From NCBI RefSeq assembly GCF_004208415.1, contig NZ_CP035758.1, positions 62,001 through 126,000 of the forward strand: a stretch of 64,000 bases of DNA, given 5' to 3'. Below the pieces are notes generated by a model. That model ran no database searches, was not told the origin of the DNA, and saw only the letters and a list, made by a program, of their open reading frames with translations. The stretch comes from Ktedonosporobacter rubrisoli (GTDB lineage Bacteria > Chloroflexota > Ktedonobacteria > Ktedonobacterales > Ktedonobacteraceae). Below are positions 1 through 8,766 of this stretch, one piece after another (the first letter of the stretch is position 1; every line of letters starts with the position of its first letter). A program made the position numbers and the translations under genes.

Positions 1-67
1 CACAATTGTACAGAATCTCACCAGTTTAAAATTTGGATTTACACATATAATGCTATTACTAGCAAAC

Positions 68-886
68 TTAGTCTGCAAATCGTACAACAACTGTCATCGG
101 CAATTTATTCATAATAATTGGCAAACGAAGCAAAAGTGGATAGAGGATGCCATAGAAGAATCCTCGCCCCTGTGGCTGAGGCAATATCTGCATGTCCTTG
201 ATGGACGCGTGCATATCTGTGATTTCATCAAGCTGATCCCTATCGATACCCCAGGGTTGCGCTGGCATTCGGTAGAAACGACTCTGGCGATGTCCTCGCT
301 GCGTACGCGCCCAGCGTGGAATCGTGTCAAAGAGCATCTCACCGCCTGGAAATCTCTCGGCAATGGCATCCAGAAGCTTATGGGCCTCCGCTGGCTCAAA
401 ATACATTAGCAGACCTTGAGCAACTATCAGAATGTCTTGCGTGAAATCTACATGTTGCGCCCAGCTCAGATCTAGCGCGGAGCAGGCTAACATCTGCAGG
501 CGATTGTTTTGGGGCAAAAGACGTCTTCGTAAATCGATGACCTCCGGTAGATCAACTGTTAGCCAATGAACCTGACCATTGTCAATCCGCCAGAACTGTG
601 TCTCCAACCCTTCACCTAGCGCAACCACCATCCCACTCGGGTGTAACGCTAGAAACTTGCGGATCTGTGCATCAAACTGTATGGCCCGAAGCACATGGCT
701 GAGGTCCGGCTTACCAAATCGTTGGACAAAAGGATATTTGATGCTCTTAAGAAGATCGACGGAGAGGGGATCGCGAAGCATACCCGTAGGTTGCTTCGCT
801 TCCATTGCGCGGTTATATAACGTCATGAGCAGGGTCTCAGGAACTCCTGTCAAATCCACTATCACTTGACCTTGCATGGCTCCCAT
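68..886 (-). CDS. Leucine carboxyl methyltransferase-like SAM-dependent O-methyltransferase
   Basis: The protein resembles the LCM/Ppm1 family (PF04072) of class I methyltransferases, which methylate carboxyl or hydroxyl groups of small molecules or proteins. Visible signs are an N-terminal segment with the arrangement MLRDPLSVDLL, a glycine-rich SAM-binding loop VVALGEGLETQFWR near residue 90, an acidic VDLPEV strand, and DILIVAQGLLMYFEP, typical of the family. I place the start at 886: GGGAGAG lies 6 nt before this ATG, whereas the upstream TTG at 916 has no ribosome site. Length is 272 aa. It lies just downstream of a glycosidase on the same strand. The substrate is unknown. Confidence 0.75.
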   Translation of the reverse strand: MGAMQGQVIVDLTGVPETLLMTLYNRAMEAKQPTGMLRDPLSVDLLKSIKYPFVQRFGKPDLSHVLRAIQFDAQIRKFLALHPSGMVVALGEGLETQFWRIDNGQVHWLTVDLPEVIDLRRRLLPQNNRLQMLACSALDLSWAQHVDFTQDILIVAQGLLMYFEPAEAHKLLDAIAERFPGGEMLFDTIPRWARTQRGHRQSRFYRMPAQPWGIDRDQLDEITDMHASIKDMQILPQPQGRGFFYGILYPLLLRLPIIMNKLPMTVVVRFAD

Positions 887-947
887 ATATAGCTCTCCCA
901 AAGATAGTTTGGCCAATTGCTCGTGAGCTCAAAGCTGCTTTTCCGCT

Positions 948-2447
948 TCACCCTTCACGCCCTTTATTCGGTAGAATAAAGACTGGCGTTGAGGTGATTT
1001 CTAGCTGCAAGTGACCATCGGTCAGCCTGGTTGCTACTTTCTCTCCAAACGCATCAAAGGCCTGGGCCTGTTGCGATCTCCAGGGTAAGTCAAAGGCTAC
1101 GGGCGCCTCATCCTCACCTGAGAAAGTATCTCGCCGTTCCCAGACCACGAAGAGCGAACCACTTTTGCCACGTTGCACCTCAAAGAGATAGGTGCCAGGA
1201 CGTTCGGGCAGTTCGATGCGCTCGACGCTTTCAACACCCGCCATCGTATGTGCCATTCGGCTGTATGTCTCTGCGGCCGGATAGCGCTTCTTGACTACAC
1301 CATCCTCATAGTCCATGAGCTTGAACTTGTCAAACAACAGATCCATCAAACGATACGGGTCTGATGTTTCTGTAGCGAGATTCCAGCAAAATGTCTTTTC
1401 AGCTCCGGCGGCAAGGGCCAGCAGATTGCGCATTACTATCTGCCGACAGTTAATGCGATGGCGCCTCTCTTGCCATTGAGCAGGGCAACCGGCCATAAAC
1501 ATCTGCGTCTGCGCTGGTAGCTGCTCCATCCGCGCATAGAACTCTTTCATGGCTTTTTGCTCGGCATCGCTCTGCGCGGTTTGCACCTTCTCATCGTCGC
1601 TAAGGACTGCGCTTGTAAAGTTAGTCCACACTTGCATTCCATAGATGGCCTGCATGTTCTCAGTGAACTCGAAGAAGCCGGGACCGTTGTACTCACCAAC
1701 AAAGATCGGTTTCTGATAACCATGAGCTGCCATTTTCTTGCGCACATCCTCAAGCACATCCGGGATAAGGTATGGCTCATCGTAGAGATGTACATCAAAG
1801 ATATCGAAGTAATCAGCTCCATCGCGCAAAAGCTGGTTGAAGAAGTCCTGCTCGGCTTGCTCCTCAGGCCTGATGGTTTCGCTAGGCTGATGATACAGAC
1901 CAACCGCACCAGCCAAAATTATTCTGGCTTCTGGATCAGCAGCTCTGACAGCTCGTGAGAAAACTTTCAGCTGCTCAACGTACTCTTGGGCGCTACCTTT
2001 GGCCCAGAAGATTGCATTGTTCGGCTCATTGTCCATCTGCCAGTAGCGCACCCGTCCTTTGCAGCGGCTGACCAGCGTATGCACAAATTCATAATAAGCT
2101 TTCAGATCACTGGCGGGCGAGGGTGGCAATAGCATGCTTGGCTGCTTTGTGCCCCATGTTGAGCTTGAGCCTAGCATAATCCAGGCATCGTCGGCTGGCT
2201 CTAATTGCGCCAGAAAAGTATCCACAGTATCCCAGACAAAGCAATCTGGCTCGGGCTGCATCTGATTCCAGAAGAGGAAGAGCCGGACAGCTCCAGCCCC
2301 CAAAGCGCGAAGCTGTGGCATGAACACATCTGCCTTAACACCTTCATATCCATAGACAAATCCGCGCACAATCCCAAAGGGGGAACCAGAGTCCCTACGT
2401 TTATAATGAGTTATTTTGTTTGTAGCTTTGTCCTGATTTTCCAGCAT
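948..2447 (-). CDS. Glycoside hydrolase, clan GH-A TIM barrel
   Basis: The 499-aa protein looks like a cytosolic retaining glycosidase of clan GH-A (GH39/GH5-like or beta-galactosidase-like). Residues about 25-60 give a first barrel strand and an AVRLFLFW motif. WQMDNEPN around residues 137-144 places the Asn-Glu acid/base pair at the end of strand 4. FVGEYNGPG around 249-257 places the probable nucleophile Glu252 at strand 7. The C-terminal 120 residues look like the beta domain common in GH39 enzymes. No signal peptide is visible. AAGGA precedes the ATG at 2447 with good spacing. The substrate cannot be named from sequence alone. Confidence 0.72.
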   Translation of the reverse strand: MLENQDKATNKITHYKRRDSGSPFGIVRGFVYGYEGVKADVFMPQLRALGAGAVRLFLFWNQMQPEPDCFVWDTVDTFLAQLEPADDAWIMLGSSSTWGTKQPSMLLPPSPASDLKAYYEFVHTLVSRCKGRVRYWQMDNEPNNAIFWAKGSAQEYVEQLKVFSRAVRAADPEARIILAGAVGLYHQPSETIRPEEQAEQDFFNQLLRDGADYFDIFDVHLYDEPYLIPDVLEDVRKKMAAHGYQKPIFVGEYNGPGFFEFTENMQAIYGMQVWTNFTSAVLSDDEKVQTAQSDAEQKAMKEFYARMEQLPAQTQMFMAGCPAQWQERRHRINCRQIVMRNLLALAAGAEKTFCWNLATETSDPYRLMDLLFDKFKLMDYEDGVVKKRYPAAETYSRMAHTMAGVESVERIELPERPGTYLFEVQRGKSGSLFVVWERRDTFSGEDEAPVAFDLPWRSQQAQAFDAFGEKVATRLTDGHLQLEITSTPVFILPNKGREG

Positions 2448-2840
2448 CTTTTATCCTTCCTTCACATTAAGAAAATGTATCATATAGAAAGAAATGTATC
2501 TTCTCGTGAAAAAGCCTTATCTTAATACAGCTTCGCGTCCTTCTCGCATCAAGGCTTGAATTGCTGCAAGTATAGAAGATAAGCGGGTGAGGCTACATCC
2601 CCCAGGTGGGCGATTCTGCGGATAATCAGGTTTCGGAGGTGTAGGGAGTCCATGTGAACATAGTACCCACATTGTTCCTTTCCATTTGGTTCAATTAGCG
2701 GGCTTTCTTGTGGGGAACAATAATGCACATAGGTAACAAAACCTGTAAAATGAAGCACAAAAAAGTTGTCTGGAAAGGCTTCGGCACATGCAAAAAAGCA
2801 TACTTATCTGTGATTTGCCAAACGTTTTAGCCACCTCGGA
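2448..2840. other. Intergenic region left of the insertion sequence
   Basis: About 390 bases between the glycosidase start and the left end of the insertion sequence. It should hold the glycosidase promoter. I see no convincing coding region: the one minus-strand reading frame at 2549-2758 has no recognisable protein features. No RNA gene was recognised. Confidence 0.4.
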
Positions 2841-2869
2841 CACAATATGGCTCTGACACAGGTTTGGGG
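2841..2869 (+). repeat. Left terminal inverted repeat of the ISL3 element
   Basis: It pairs with 5297-5325. The shared core GACACAGGTTTGGGG is at 2855-2869, and outward bases alternate match and mismatch to give 23 of 29 identities. Confidence 0.65.
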
Positions 2870-3020
2870 TAAGCTCTTCAATACTATGAGAAAAAGATGA
2901 CGAACGACCAACATGACAGCCCAGCGAGAAAAGAGTATACTCTTCAGAGAGATAGATGCTTGTTGCAAATATGCTTCATTGTTGAACAGCAGATGGAGAG
3001 AAAAATCGGGAGAACAATCT

Positions 3021-3539
3021 ATGACCCGTGTTGCTATCATTGGAAATGCTGGCGGAGGCAAATCGACGGTCTGTAGGCGGCTTGCAAAAGCCTTCGACTT
3101 GCCTATGTATCCAATGGACCAACTGCAATGGAAACCAGGGTGGGTTCCCGCTTCAGCAGAAGAGTTTCATCAAAAACATGCAGCGATTCTTGCACAAGAA
3201 CGGTGGATTATCGACGGATGGGGGCCTCCAGAAGAGATTGAAGCGCGCTTCCTGGAAGCTGATACCATTATTTTTGTGGACCATCCGCTCCTCATTCATT
3301 ACTGGTGGGCACTCAAACGGCAGTTGAAATGCCTCTTCCGGCCTCGCCCTGATGGACCTGAGGGCTGTCCTATGCTTCCCATGACCTGGAAACTCTTTCG
3401 CATGATTTGGGCTCTTCATCATCAGGGGCGGCCATACATTCTGCGTCTGATCAATGGATTGCAGGAATCCAAACAGATCATTCATATTCGTTCCCCGCGA
3501 GAACTACGGGCTTTTGTTTACACATATTGTGCTGCGTAA
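3021..3539 (+). CDS. P-loop kinase, adenylate-kinase-like (FlaR/topology-modulation type), passenger in IS
   Basis: This 172-aa protein belongs to the AAA_18/adenylate-kinase-like P-loop group often annotated as topology modulation protein (FlaR-like). The Walker A sequence GNAGGGKST is at residues 8-16. PMDQLQWKPGW follows, as is typical for this group, then an RWIIDGWGPPE segment resembling the RWVIDGNY motif, and a DTIIFVDHP Walker-B-like strand. I chose the ATG at 3021 because GGGAGA precedes it; an in-frame ATG at 2913 lacks a site and would add 36 atypical residues. The gene sits inside the inverted repeats of the ISL3 element and faces the transposase. Its cellular role is not established. 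Confidence 0.75.
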   Translation: MTRVAIIGNAGGGKSTVCRRLAKAFDLPMYPMDQLQWKPGWVPASAEEFHQKHAAILAQERWIIDGWGPPEEIEARFLEADTIIFVDHPLLIHYWWALKRQLKCLFRPRPDGPEGCPMLPMTWKLFRMIWALHHQGRPYILRLINGLQESKQIIHIRSPRELRAFVYTYCAA

Positions 3540-3582
3540 CGGTGAGCATTGAGCCATCAAGGCACCGATCCGGAAAGGCTTC

Positions 3583-5199
3583 TCAGATGCGATGAAGAAC
3601 GCGCTGGCGCAGGAAGGCAAAGTCCGCCTTGCCGTACATCATGCGTTTGAGAAGCTTCATCCTGGTCACGTGGCCTTCCGTTTGGCCGTTATTGATGGGT
3701 AGCATTCATCCGGCTTGCACAGCCGCTTTATCCTGGTCCACACCGTGCGCAAAACTTTGCAGTTCGGGAATCTCACTCTCCTGCACTTTGGTGAGCCAGG
3801 TGTCCAGTCGTTCCCCTTCGCGTTTGCGCAGCATCTGGAGAAAGTCTTGGGTCAAGCAGTAGGCCGATTCCAGATCGGGATGGACTCGACGAAGCGCCGC
3901 CAGGTCCATTCGTTCACCCTCCGCCAGGTTGTCTGGATGCCGCATAAAGAGACACACGGCGACAGCCGAAGTGGAGTAGACTACTTGTGGCGTTTCTCCA
4001 GGAGGTTTCACCTCTGTCTTCTTGAGCGTTTTCAGGAACCGATAGACCATCCGTTGTGACCCTGGATAGCCCTGTGCAGCAATCTCTTCCCAGAGACGAG
4101 TGCCGTTGCGCTCCCCGTCCCGCCAGCGTTTGAGCACGTAAGGAGCGTAGGGGTCAAAGCCACTCTGCTGTTTGCGCCGAGGTCTGGTATCAGGGGCCAC
4201 ACCCCGCTCGAACCAATGTCGCACCGTTCGTTCGCTGGCCCCGAGCTGACAGGCAATCTCTTTGATCGCAAGCCCTTGTCCGCGCAGACGCACAGCCTGC
4301 TGATAACGCGCGTCTCGCTCATCTCGGCGGCTCGCAATGGTCCGCGCAACCTGTACCCTTGGGTCTGGACGCCATTCCTCTACGGGGGCGAACGTGTCTT
4401 CTTGAGCGGGTGCTTTTCCGTCTGCTTCTTGGCTTGCTGTTTTGAGCTTGGAGAGAACGCGTGCCAGCAGTTTCTGAACCGCTTCTGACAAATGCTTACT
4501 GACATGGAAGCGGTCGGCCACCTGAATTGCTTGAGGGGCGCCAGTTGAGGCCGCGCTGGCGTACTCTGCGCCTCGATCACGGCTAACATACTTGATCTCT
4601 GGGTGGGCAGTCATCCACGCGGCAGCGGTGTCGGCCTGCCGGTCGGGCAAGAGGTCGATGATCTGGTGAGCCTCCAGGTCGACCACGACCGTGCCAAAGG
4701 TTCTGCCGCGTAGAAAGGAAAAATCATCGAGGCCCAGACACTCCACATGTTCCGCTTGCGGCGTAGGGAGTGCCATTATCCGACGCACTATCGTCATCCA
4801 GGACGTGGTGATTCCCAGGTGCATGACCAGCCGCGCACCGAGTTTGCCACAGGTAGCCATCCCGATCGTTTGTAGGGCCTCGCTCAAACGCGTCGTCATC
4901 TGTGCCAACAGGGCCACCAACTGGGGAAGCCGCTCCGCAAAGACCTTGCGCACGCAGTCGGCGGTCTCACAGAAGAACTTGCGCACGTGCAGGATCAGTC
5001 GAACCTGCTGTCCTACACAGGGCAGATCTTTCACCACGCAACGATAGCGGCTATGCAGGTGGGTCGCAGGCTGTTGACACAGCGGGCACACAGCAGTTGG
5101 CGAGGTCGCAGTGACGTGGAGCACGAACTGATCTGCTTGCCGCTCTATCTGGGTCAGTTCCAGTCCCTCGCCCAACGGGAAGAACTGAGCAATTTCCAT
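3583..5199 (-). pseudogene. ISL3-family transposase interrupted by an in-frame TGA
   Basis: The N-terminus has the zf-ISL3 zinc finger (CPLC and a later C-x4-C). A DDE domain follows, with GLDDF and VADRFHV carrying the first acidic residues. An inserted helix-turn-helix region, IKEIACQLGASERTVRHWF, lies within it. The reading frame stops at TGA 3706-3708, but the same frame goes straight on as MLPINNGQTEGHVTR and continues to HRI and a natural stop at 3583-3585. The missing tail holds the conserved Asn-Gly-x2-Glu-Gly motif carrying the catalytic Glu, so the 497-aa product should be inactive unless the stop is read through. A sequencing error is possible. ATG at 5199. Confidence 0.85.
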
Positions 5200-5296
5200 C
5201 CTGATATGGTTCTCCTTTTCTCACGTTTTGTGAGAAAAACGGACCACCCAGGATACCGTCTCACTCATCGCTCTCTAAGCGTATTGCTGACTTTAT

Positions 5297-5325
5297 CCCC
5301 AAACCTGTGTCTGAGTCACAATATG
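5297..5325 (-). repeat. Right terminal inverted repeat of the ISL3 element
   Basis: Reverse complement matches 2841-2869 at 23 of 29 positions. Just outside it (5326-5343) is a short palindrome, GTTCAA and TTGAAC. Confidence 0.65.
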
Positions 5326-5409
5326 GTTCAAAAAAAGTTGAACATGATATGGGCCAATTTCATAAGTGGTCCAAACTGAGAGAAAACTGCCTTTCCCTCA
5401 TCGGGAGAT

Positions 5410-5483
5410 TGAGGGAGGCCCAGGATACAGTGTAAAAATCTCTCACTCAGAGTGGCTTTCACACGCATCCTGGGCCTCCCTCA
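5410..5483. repeat. 17-bp perfect inverted repeat
   Basis: Arms 5410-5426 and 5467-5483 are exact reverse complements around a 40-nt centre; the left arm starts TGAGGGAGGCCCAGGAT. It lies between the IS and the 3' end of the BKACE gene. It is not followed by a T-run, so a mobile-element remnant or protein site is as likely as a terminator. Confidence 0.6.
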
Positions 5484-5535
5484 CTTGCAGCCAGTGTAAC
5501 GGAAACCTTCGCACGGTCGCTCTGTGGGACGGGTT

Positions 5536-6270
5536 CTATACGGTGCCGGCACCTAAACTCACGGCAGCGCGCACGAGTGACGCGTTGCCCGTCGTGCGTT
5601 CGCCGCTAGGCTCATAGAGCGTGTCTTCAAGCCCGATCCGCGTGTCAAGACCGCGGCGGATCGCATCGGTGAGCAGCACCCAGGTAGCCTCGCCATCGCC
5701 GTGCTGCAGGCGTGGTGCCGTCAGGCCGAGCCTGTCCAGCGCTCTGTGAATGTCTTCGACCAAGCCAAGCGCGTTGGCGGCGCTGACCGCTACCGGCTCA
5801 ACCAGGATACGGGTGACCTGTCCGCCCAAGCCCGACGCGGCCAGCCGCTCGGCGTCCTCAACGGTCCAGACACCAGCCTCGATGCCAATCCCCGCCTGGA
5901 TCAGCGCCATCATGACCTCCTGCGCGCCTGGTTCAGACATGTTGACCGACGCGTAGTCGGGGGTGCGCCAGGCTCGCACCAAGTCGAGTCGGCGTACGAG
6001 ATCGGGTTCGATCCAGGCGCCGGTTGACACACCAACTGGAACCCCGCACGCGTTGCGGACCTTCATGACAACCGCGTCAACGATCTCCGCATTCAGCCGT
6101 TCGCGCCCCTCGGCATCACGGGGATGAAGGTGGATCGCACGCGCCCCTGCGGCCACGCAGGCAGCAGCGTCGCGCGCCAGTTCCTCGACCGACACCGGCA
6201 CCGCGACATGTGCGGCCTTCGTCAGATCTCCGTTGAGAGTAACCTGAAGTCCTATCCTGGTTTGGTTCAT
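5536..6270 (-). CDS. BKACE-family beta-keto acid cleavage enzyme (DUF849)
   Basis: The 244-aa protein is a TIM-barrel of the BKACE family (PF05853). These enzymes split beta-keto acids with acetyl-CoA to give acetoacetate and a new acyl-CoA; the founder is 3-keto-5-aminohexanoate cleavage enzyme. The His-x-His of AIHLHPRDAEGRE supplies zinc ligands, and RLQHGDGEATW and a terminal IGLEDTLYEPSGE match the family. The preferred start is 6270, with AGGAGG 6 nt upstream; an upstream in-frame codon at 6312 lacks a site. The gene is visibly richer in G and C than its neighbours and has no linked pathway genes, which suggests acquisition by transfer. Substrate unknown. Confidence 0.8.
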   Translation of the reverse strand: MNQTRIGLQVTLNGDLTKAAHVAVPVSVEELARDAAACVAAGARAIHLHPRDAEGRERLNAEIVDAVVMKVRNACGVPVGVSTGAWIEPDLVRRLDLVRAWRTPDYASVNMSEPGAQEVMMALIQAGIGIEAGVWTVEDAERLAASGLGGQVTRILVEPVAVSAANALGLVEDIHRALDRLGLTAPRLQHGDGEATWVLLTDAIRRGLDTRIGLEDTLYEPSGERTTGNASLVRAAVSLGAGTV

Positions 6271-6312
6271 TGTTCCTCCTGTCGTGGCAAACAGGCGACT
6301 TTCGCCCGTCAA

Positions 6313-7286
6313 GCCACATCATCTTAGATTCGTCTACGGTGGTCTGGTGTTCACAGACCAGTAGCAAACGATACAATACTCTCTCTCATGCACTATGTCT
6401 AACCCCCTTTATACTCAATCCAGCCGTGTTCGCGCCCCAGCCACATTCCTCTTGCGCCTTTGCGCAACCCTTCTTCATTCCAAAAAAACCTGCGTCTCTT
6501 CCAACGATCTGGGCCTGGAAGAGTACAGGTGCTCGCCCAAATGTGGGTGAAATGAGCGAAATAGACACCATAGCATCTGCGCTGATAGCGCGCAAGCACG
6601 AGGGTAAATAAAGGGCTGACGATGCGCGCGTACTGACGTTCCTCTCTACTGCTTGGTCCGGGTTGCCCCTTGCCTGATCCACAGAGGGGCTTTGTTCGCA
6701 CATGCAATGCGTAGCGGTGTGTGAGGGGATAGAGGACTCGTTCTCCCCGAATCGTTGCCGATCTTCCTGCTCCGCATGCTGGACATTGAATTTGGCGTCT
6801 TTTCCTCGCCCTTTTTTCTGCTCCCAGCAGGGGCCATAGGGATATTCTCCCAACTGCTTGAGGGCGACCTGGTAGTATTCGGCGCGATTGAAGGTTGCGC
6901 CATCCGGTGGTCGGGTTTCCAACAGCAAGAGCGGGACAGGGGCAAACGGGTGGGGATGTCGTGGTCCACCAACCAATTTTATTGGTACCAGTATACCTCT
7001 GTATGTTGGCCCTTTCCAGGAGCAACGACTCTTTTCAAGCGAGCAGAGATCATCAAACGTGACTGAGTTCCAGCATATGTGTCACTGATAAGGACAAAGA
7101 GATGGTTGTCAAATCACATTATCTTCAAGAAAAAGTAATTATCCACTCTCCCTATGAATTACGCTCGTTTACTCGTCTCTACTGTAGCTGAGTGCAGAAA
7201 TTATCAAGTGAGAGATAGTTCACGCTCCAAACTGGCCTGGAGCCGGTTTGGAGTGTATTTCTGTATGCTAAAGCTGTGCTTTAGTC
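6313..7286. other. Intergenic stretch with decayed coding remnants
   Basis: Nearly 1 kb without an intact recognisable gene. Between about 6390 and 7025 on the minus strand two overlapping frames carry protein-like fragments: EYYQVALKQLGEYPYGPCW in one and IQCPACGAGRSATIRGERVLYPL in the other. The second looks like the CPxCG zinc-ribbon opening of some transposases. I read this as a frameshifted transposase remnant, with low certainty. The segment 7026-7222 shows nothing clear. Confidence 0.3.
7223..7255 (-). terminator. Stem-loop after the MBL-fold hydrolase gene
   Basis: CTCCAAAC (7225-7232) pairs with GTTTGGAG (7246-7253), with two more outer pairs. It lies just past the 3' end of the hydrolase gene. 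No clear T-run follows, so termination is only a suggestion. Confidence 0.4.
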
Positions 7287-8009
7287 TTAGCCAATCGTTT
7301 CGCCTGGCTTCATCTCGATAACCTCAACATTATCGAGGTTGATCTTATGCATAGCCTCGCGCAGCTGGGCGGGCGTGCCAACAAGGATCGGGAAAGTTCC
7401 AAAATGCATGGGGATAACATACTTGACGCCAAGCATGCGCGCGCTGATGGCTGCTCCTTTGGGTCCCATGGTATAGAAATCGCCAATAGGTAACATGGCA
7501 AGTTCGGGAGCGTAGAGCTCCTTGATCAATTGCATGTCCATGAAGGGGGCAGTATCGCCAGCATGATAGACGCTCAAACCATGTTCCAGGTCTATGACAA
7601 AGCCTGCCGCATCGCCTGTATAGGGAAAATCATTGCCTTCGCCTACCCCTCCAGTATGCAATGCATGCGTCATATGCACAGTAATGCCCTGTGAAGTGTA
7701 GGAGCCTCCTTTGTTCATACCAACGGCATTCTCGACCCCTTTTGAGCCAAACCAGGCAGCCAGTTCTACTATCGTTACAACTTCTGCATTGTGTGCTTTG
7801 GCCAGCGAGACTACATCCTCGGTATGATCACCATGCCCATGGGTGACGAGAATGAGGTCAACCTGATCTTGCTTTTTGGCCTCGGCCGGTGTGGCCGGAT
7901 TATGGGTCAAAAATGGATCGATCAGAATCACTTTGTTTGATGGAGTTGTGATCTTAAATGCTGCATGCCCCAGCCAGCTAATACGATTACCTTTTAGATC
8001 CGCAACCAT
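7287..8009 (-). CDS. Metal-dependent hydrolase, MBL fold (UPF0173/YtkL type)
   Basis: The 240-aa cytosolic protein has the metallo-beta-lactamase fold of the UPF0173 family. It shows WLGHAAF, DPFLTHNP, and the metal-binding THGHGDHTED near residue 57. It then shows the characteristic THALHTGG, YHAGDTAPF and a late MHFGTFP. Members have been described only as metal-dependent hydrolases of unknown substrate. ATG at 8009 is 8 nt after AGGAGG; another ATG at 8015 sits too close to that site. The gene appears to stand alone. Confidence 0.85.
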   Translation of the reverse strand: MVADLKGNRISWLGHAAFKITTPSNKVILIDPFLTHNPATPAEAKKQDQVDLILVTHGHGDHTEDVVSLAKAHNAEVVTIVELAAWFGSKGVENAVGMNKGGSYTSQGITVHMTHALHTGGVGEGNDFPYTGDAAGFVIDLEHGLSVYHAGDTAPFMDMQLIKELYAPELAMLPIGDFYTMGPKGAAISARMLGVKYVIPMHFGTFPILVGTPAQLREAMHKINLDNVEVIEMKPGETIG

Positions 8010-8289
8010 TAACATTTCCTCCTTTATGAACGTTAAGAAGAGAAATAAGATGAGCAGAAAATTACTTTCTATGGCTAGTAGCAGTATAGGCCGTCCCAGC
8101 TATCATTTGCAAGCCCTGCTCTATCAAACAGAAGGGCAATCTTGCTTTTGTGGTTCGCTTGCAGTTACATCCAACAGAACCACTCTTGCCATTTCTCTAT
8201 ATTTGAGCGATGAAGCGTTACTATTGTTCTCTATCTTGCTTCCTGGCTGCTGCCGATCACAAAGCAGATCTCATAAAATCTTGTAGAGT

Positions 8290-8565
8290 CTATTCAGATT
8301 TGCGGCTCGTAGCGCCTTGTTGCTTCCATTGCAGATATTGCTCTTTCATACATACGGCGCATGGGCGATATCCTGCGGCAAGCGCGGCTGCTTCATCCTT
8401 AAAAAAAACGCGATGTCGCACATAATAGCCCCGAGCGATCCAGCGTAAGGCGCCCGGGCAATCGAGCCGTCCATATATTTTATGTTTTCGGTGTCCACCG
8501 AGCGTTCCAGGAATCGTACTTTCATAGGTTTTGCCGTCAGGGCCAATAAGTTTATATAGCTTCAT
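8290..8565 (-). CDS. Stand-alone Ada-type zinc-binding domain protein lacking the acceptor cysteine
   Basis: This 91-aa protein resembles the metal-binding N-domain of Ada (PF02805): KIYGRLDCPGAL, HRVFFKDEAAALAAGYRPCAVC. In Ada the zinc is held by four cysteines in C-x3-C and C-x2-C pairs, the first being the methyl-phosphotriester acceptor. Here the first position is Gly (IYGRLDC), leaving three cysteines, so methyl transfer by this domain is unlikely. It lies 201 nt downstream of ada on the same strand, which suggests a link to alkylation damage, perhaps as a DNA-binding accessory. The start at 8565 has only a weak GGAGC upstream. Confidence 0.75.
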   Translation of the reverse strand: MKLYKLIGPDGKTYESTIPGTLGGHRKHKIYGRLDCPGALRWIARGYYVRHRVFFKDEAAALAAGYRPCAVCMKEQYLQWKQQGATSRKSE

Positions 8566-8766
8566 TTATGTTCCAGCTCCACAAGATACATCTAAACGGT
8601 CAAATTTGCTGATATACTCAGAAAGAGGCATTCTGTTTAGAAGATGATTGCATACTGTCCCCGCTTTTGTGGGAACAAAACAAACTGAGAGGCAAGCCAG
8701 CTTTCTTGTCTGGCCTGCCTCAGCAATATCACCGTTAGCACTGAACAGGTTGGCCCGCTGCTCATT

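Larger units (their letters stand above)
2841..5325. mobile_element. ISL3-family insertion sequence with passenger kinase
   Basis: The ends are inverted repeats. The left arm is 2841-2869 and the right arm, read inward on the other strand, is 5325-5297; they agree at 23 of 29 positions, including the identical core GACACAGGTTTGGGG. Inward of the core the arms stay about 65 percent alike for another 34 bases, well beyond chance. Between them lie a minus-strand ISL3 transposase and a plus-strand P-loop kinase at 3021-3539 in the space after the transposase. I found no 8-bp target duplication right at these borders, so the exact ends may be a few bases off or the copy may be old. Known: ISL3 elements sometimes carry passenger genes. 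Confidence 0.65.

Noticed and set aside
2549..2758. 69-codon minus-strand frame
   Set aside because: No recognisable features; it looks like chance open frame in an intergenic stretch.
3523..3531. 9-bp inverted match CATATTGTG with 5317-5325 as the IS end
   Set aside because: Too short and likely by chance; the 29-bp match at 2841-2869 with extended similarity is much stronger.
3706..3708. TGA in the transposase as a selenocysteine codon
   Set aside because: The position is not a known selenocysteine site in ISL3 proteins and no SECIS-like hairpin is obvious; nonsense mutation or error is simpler.
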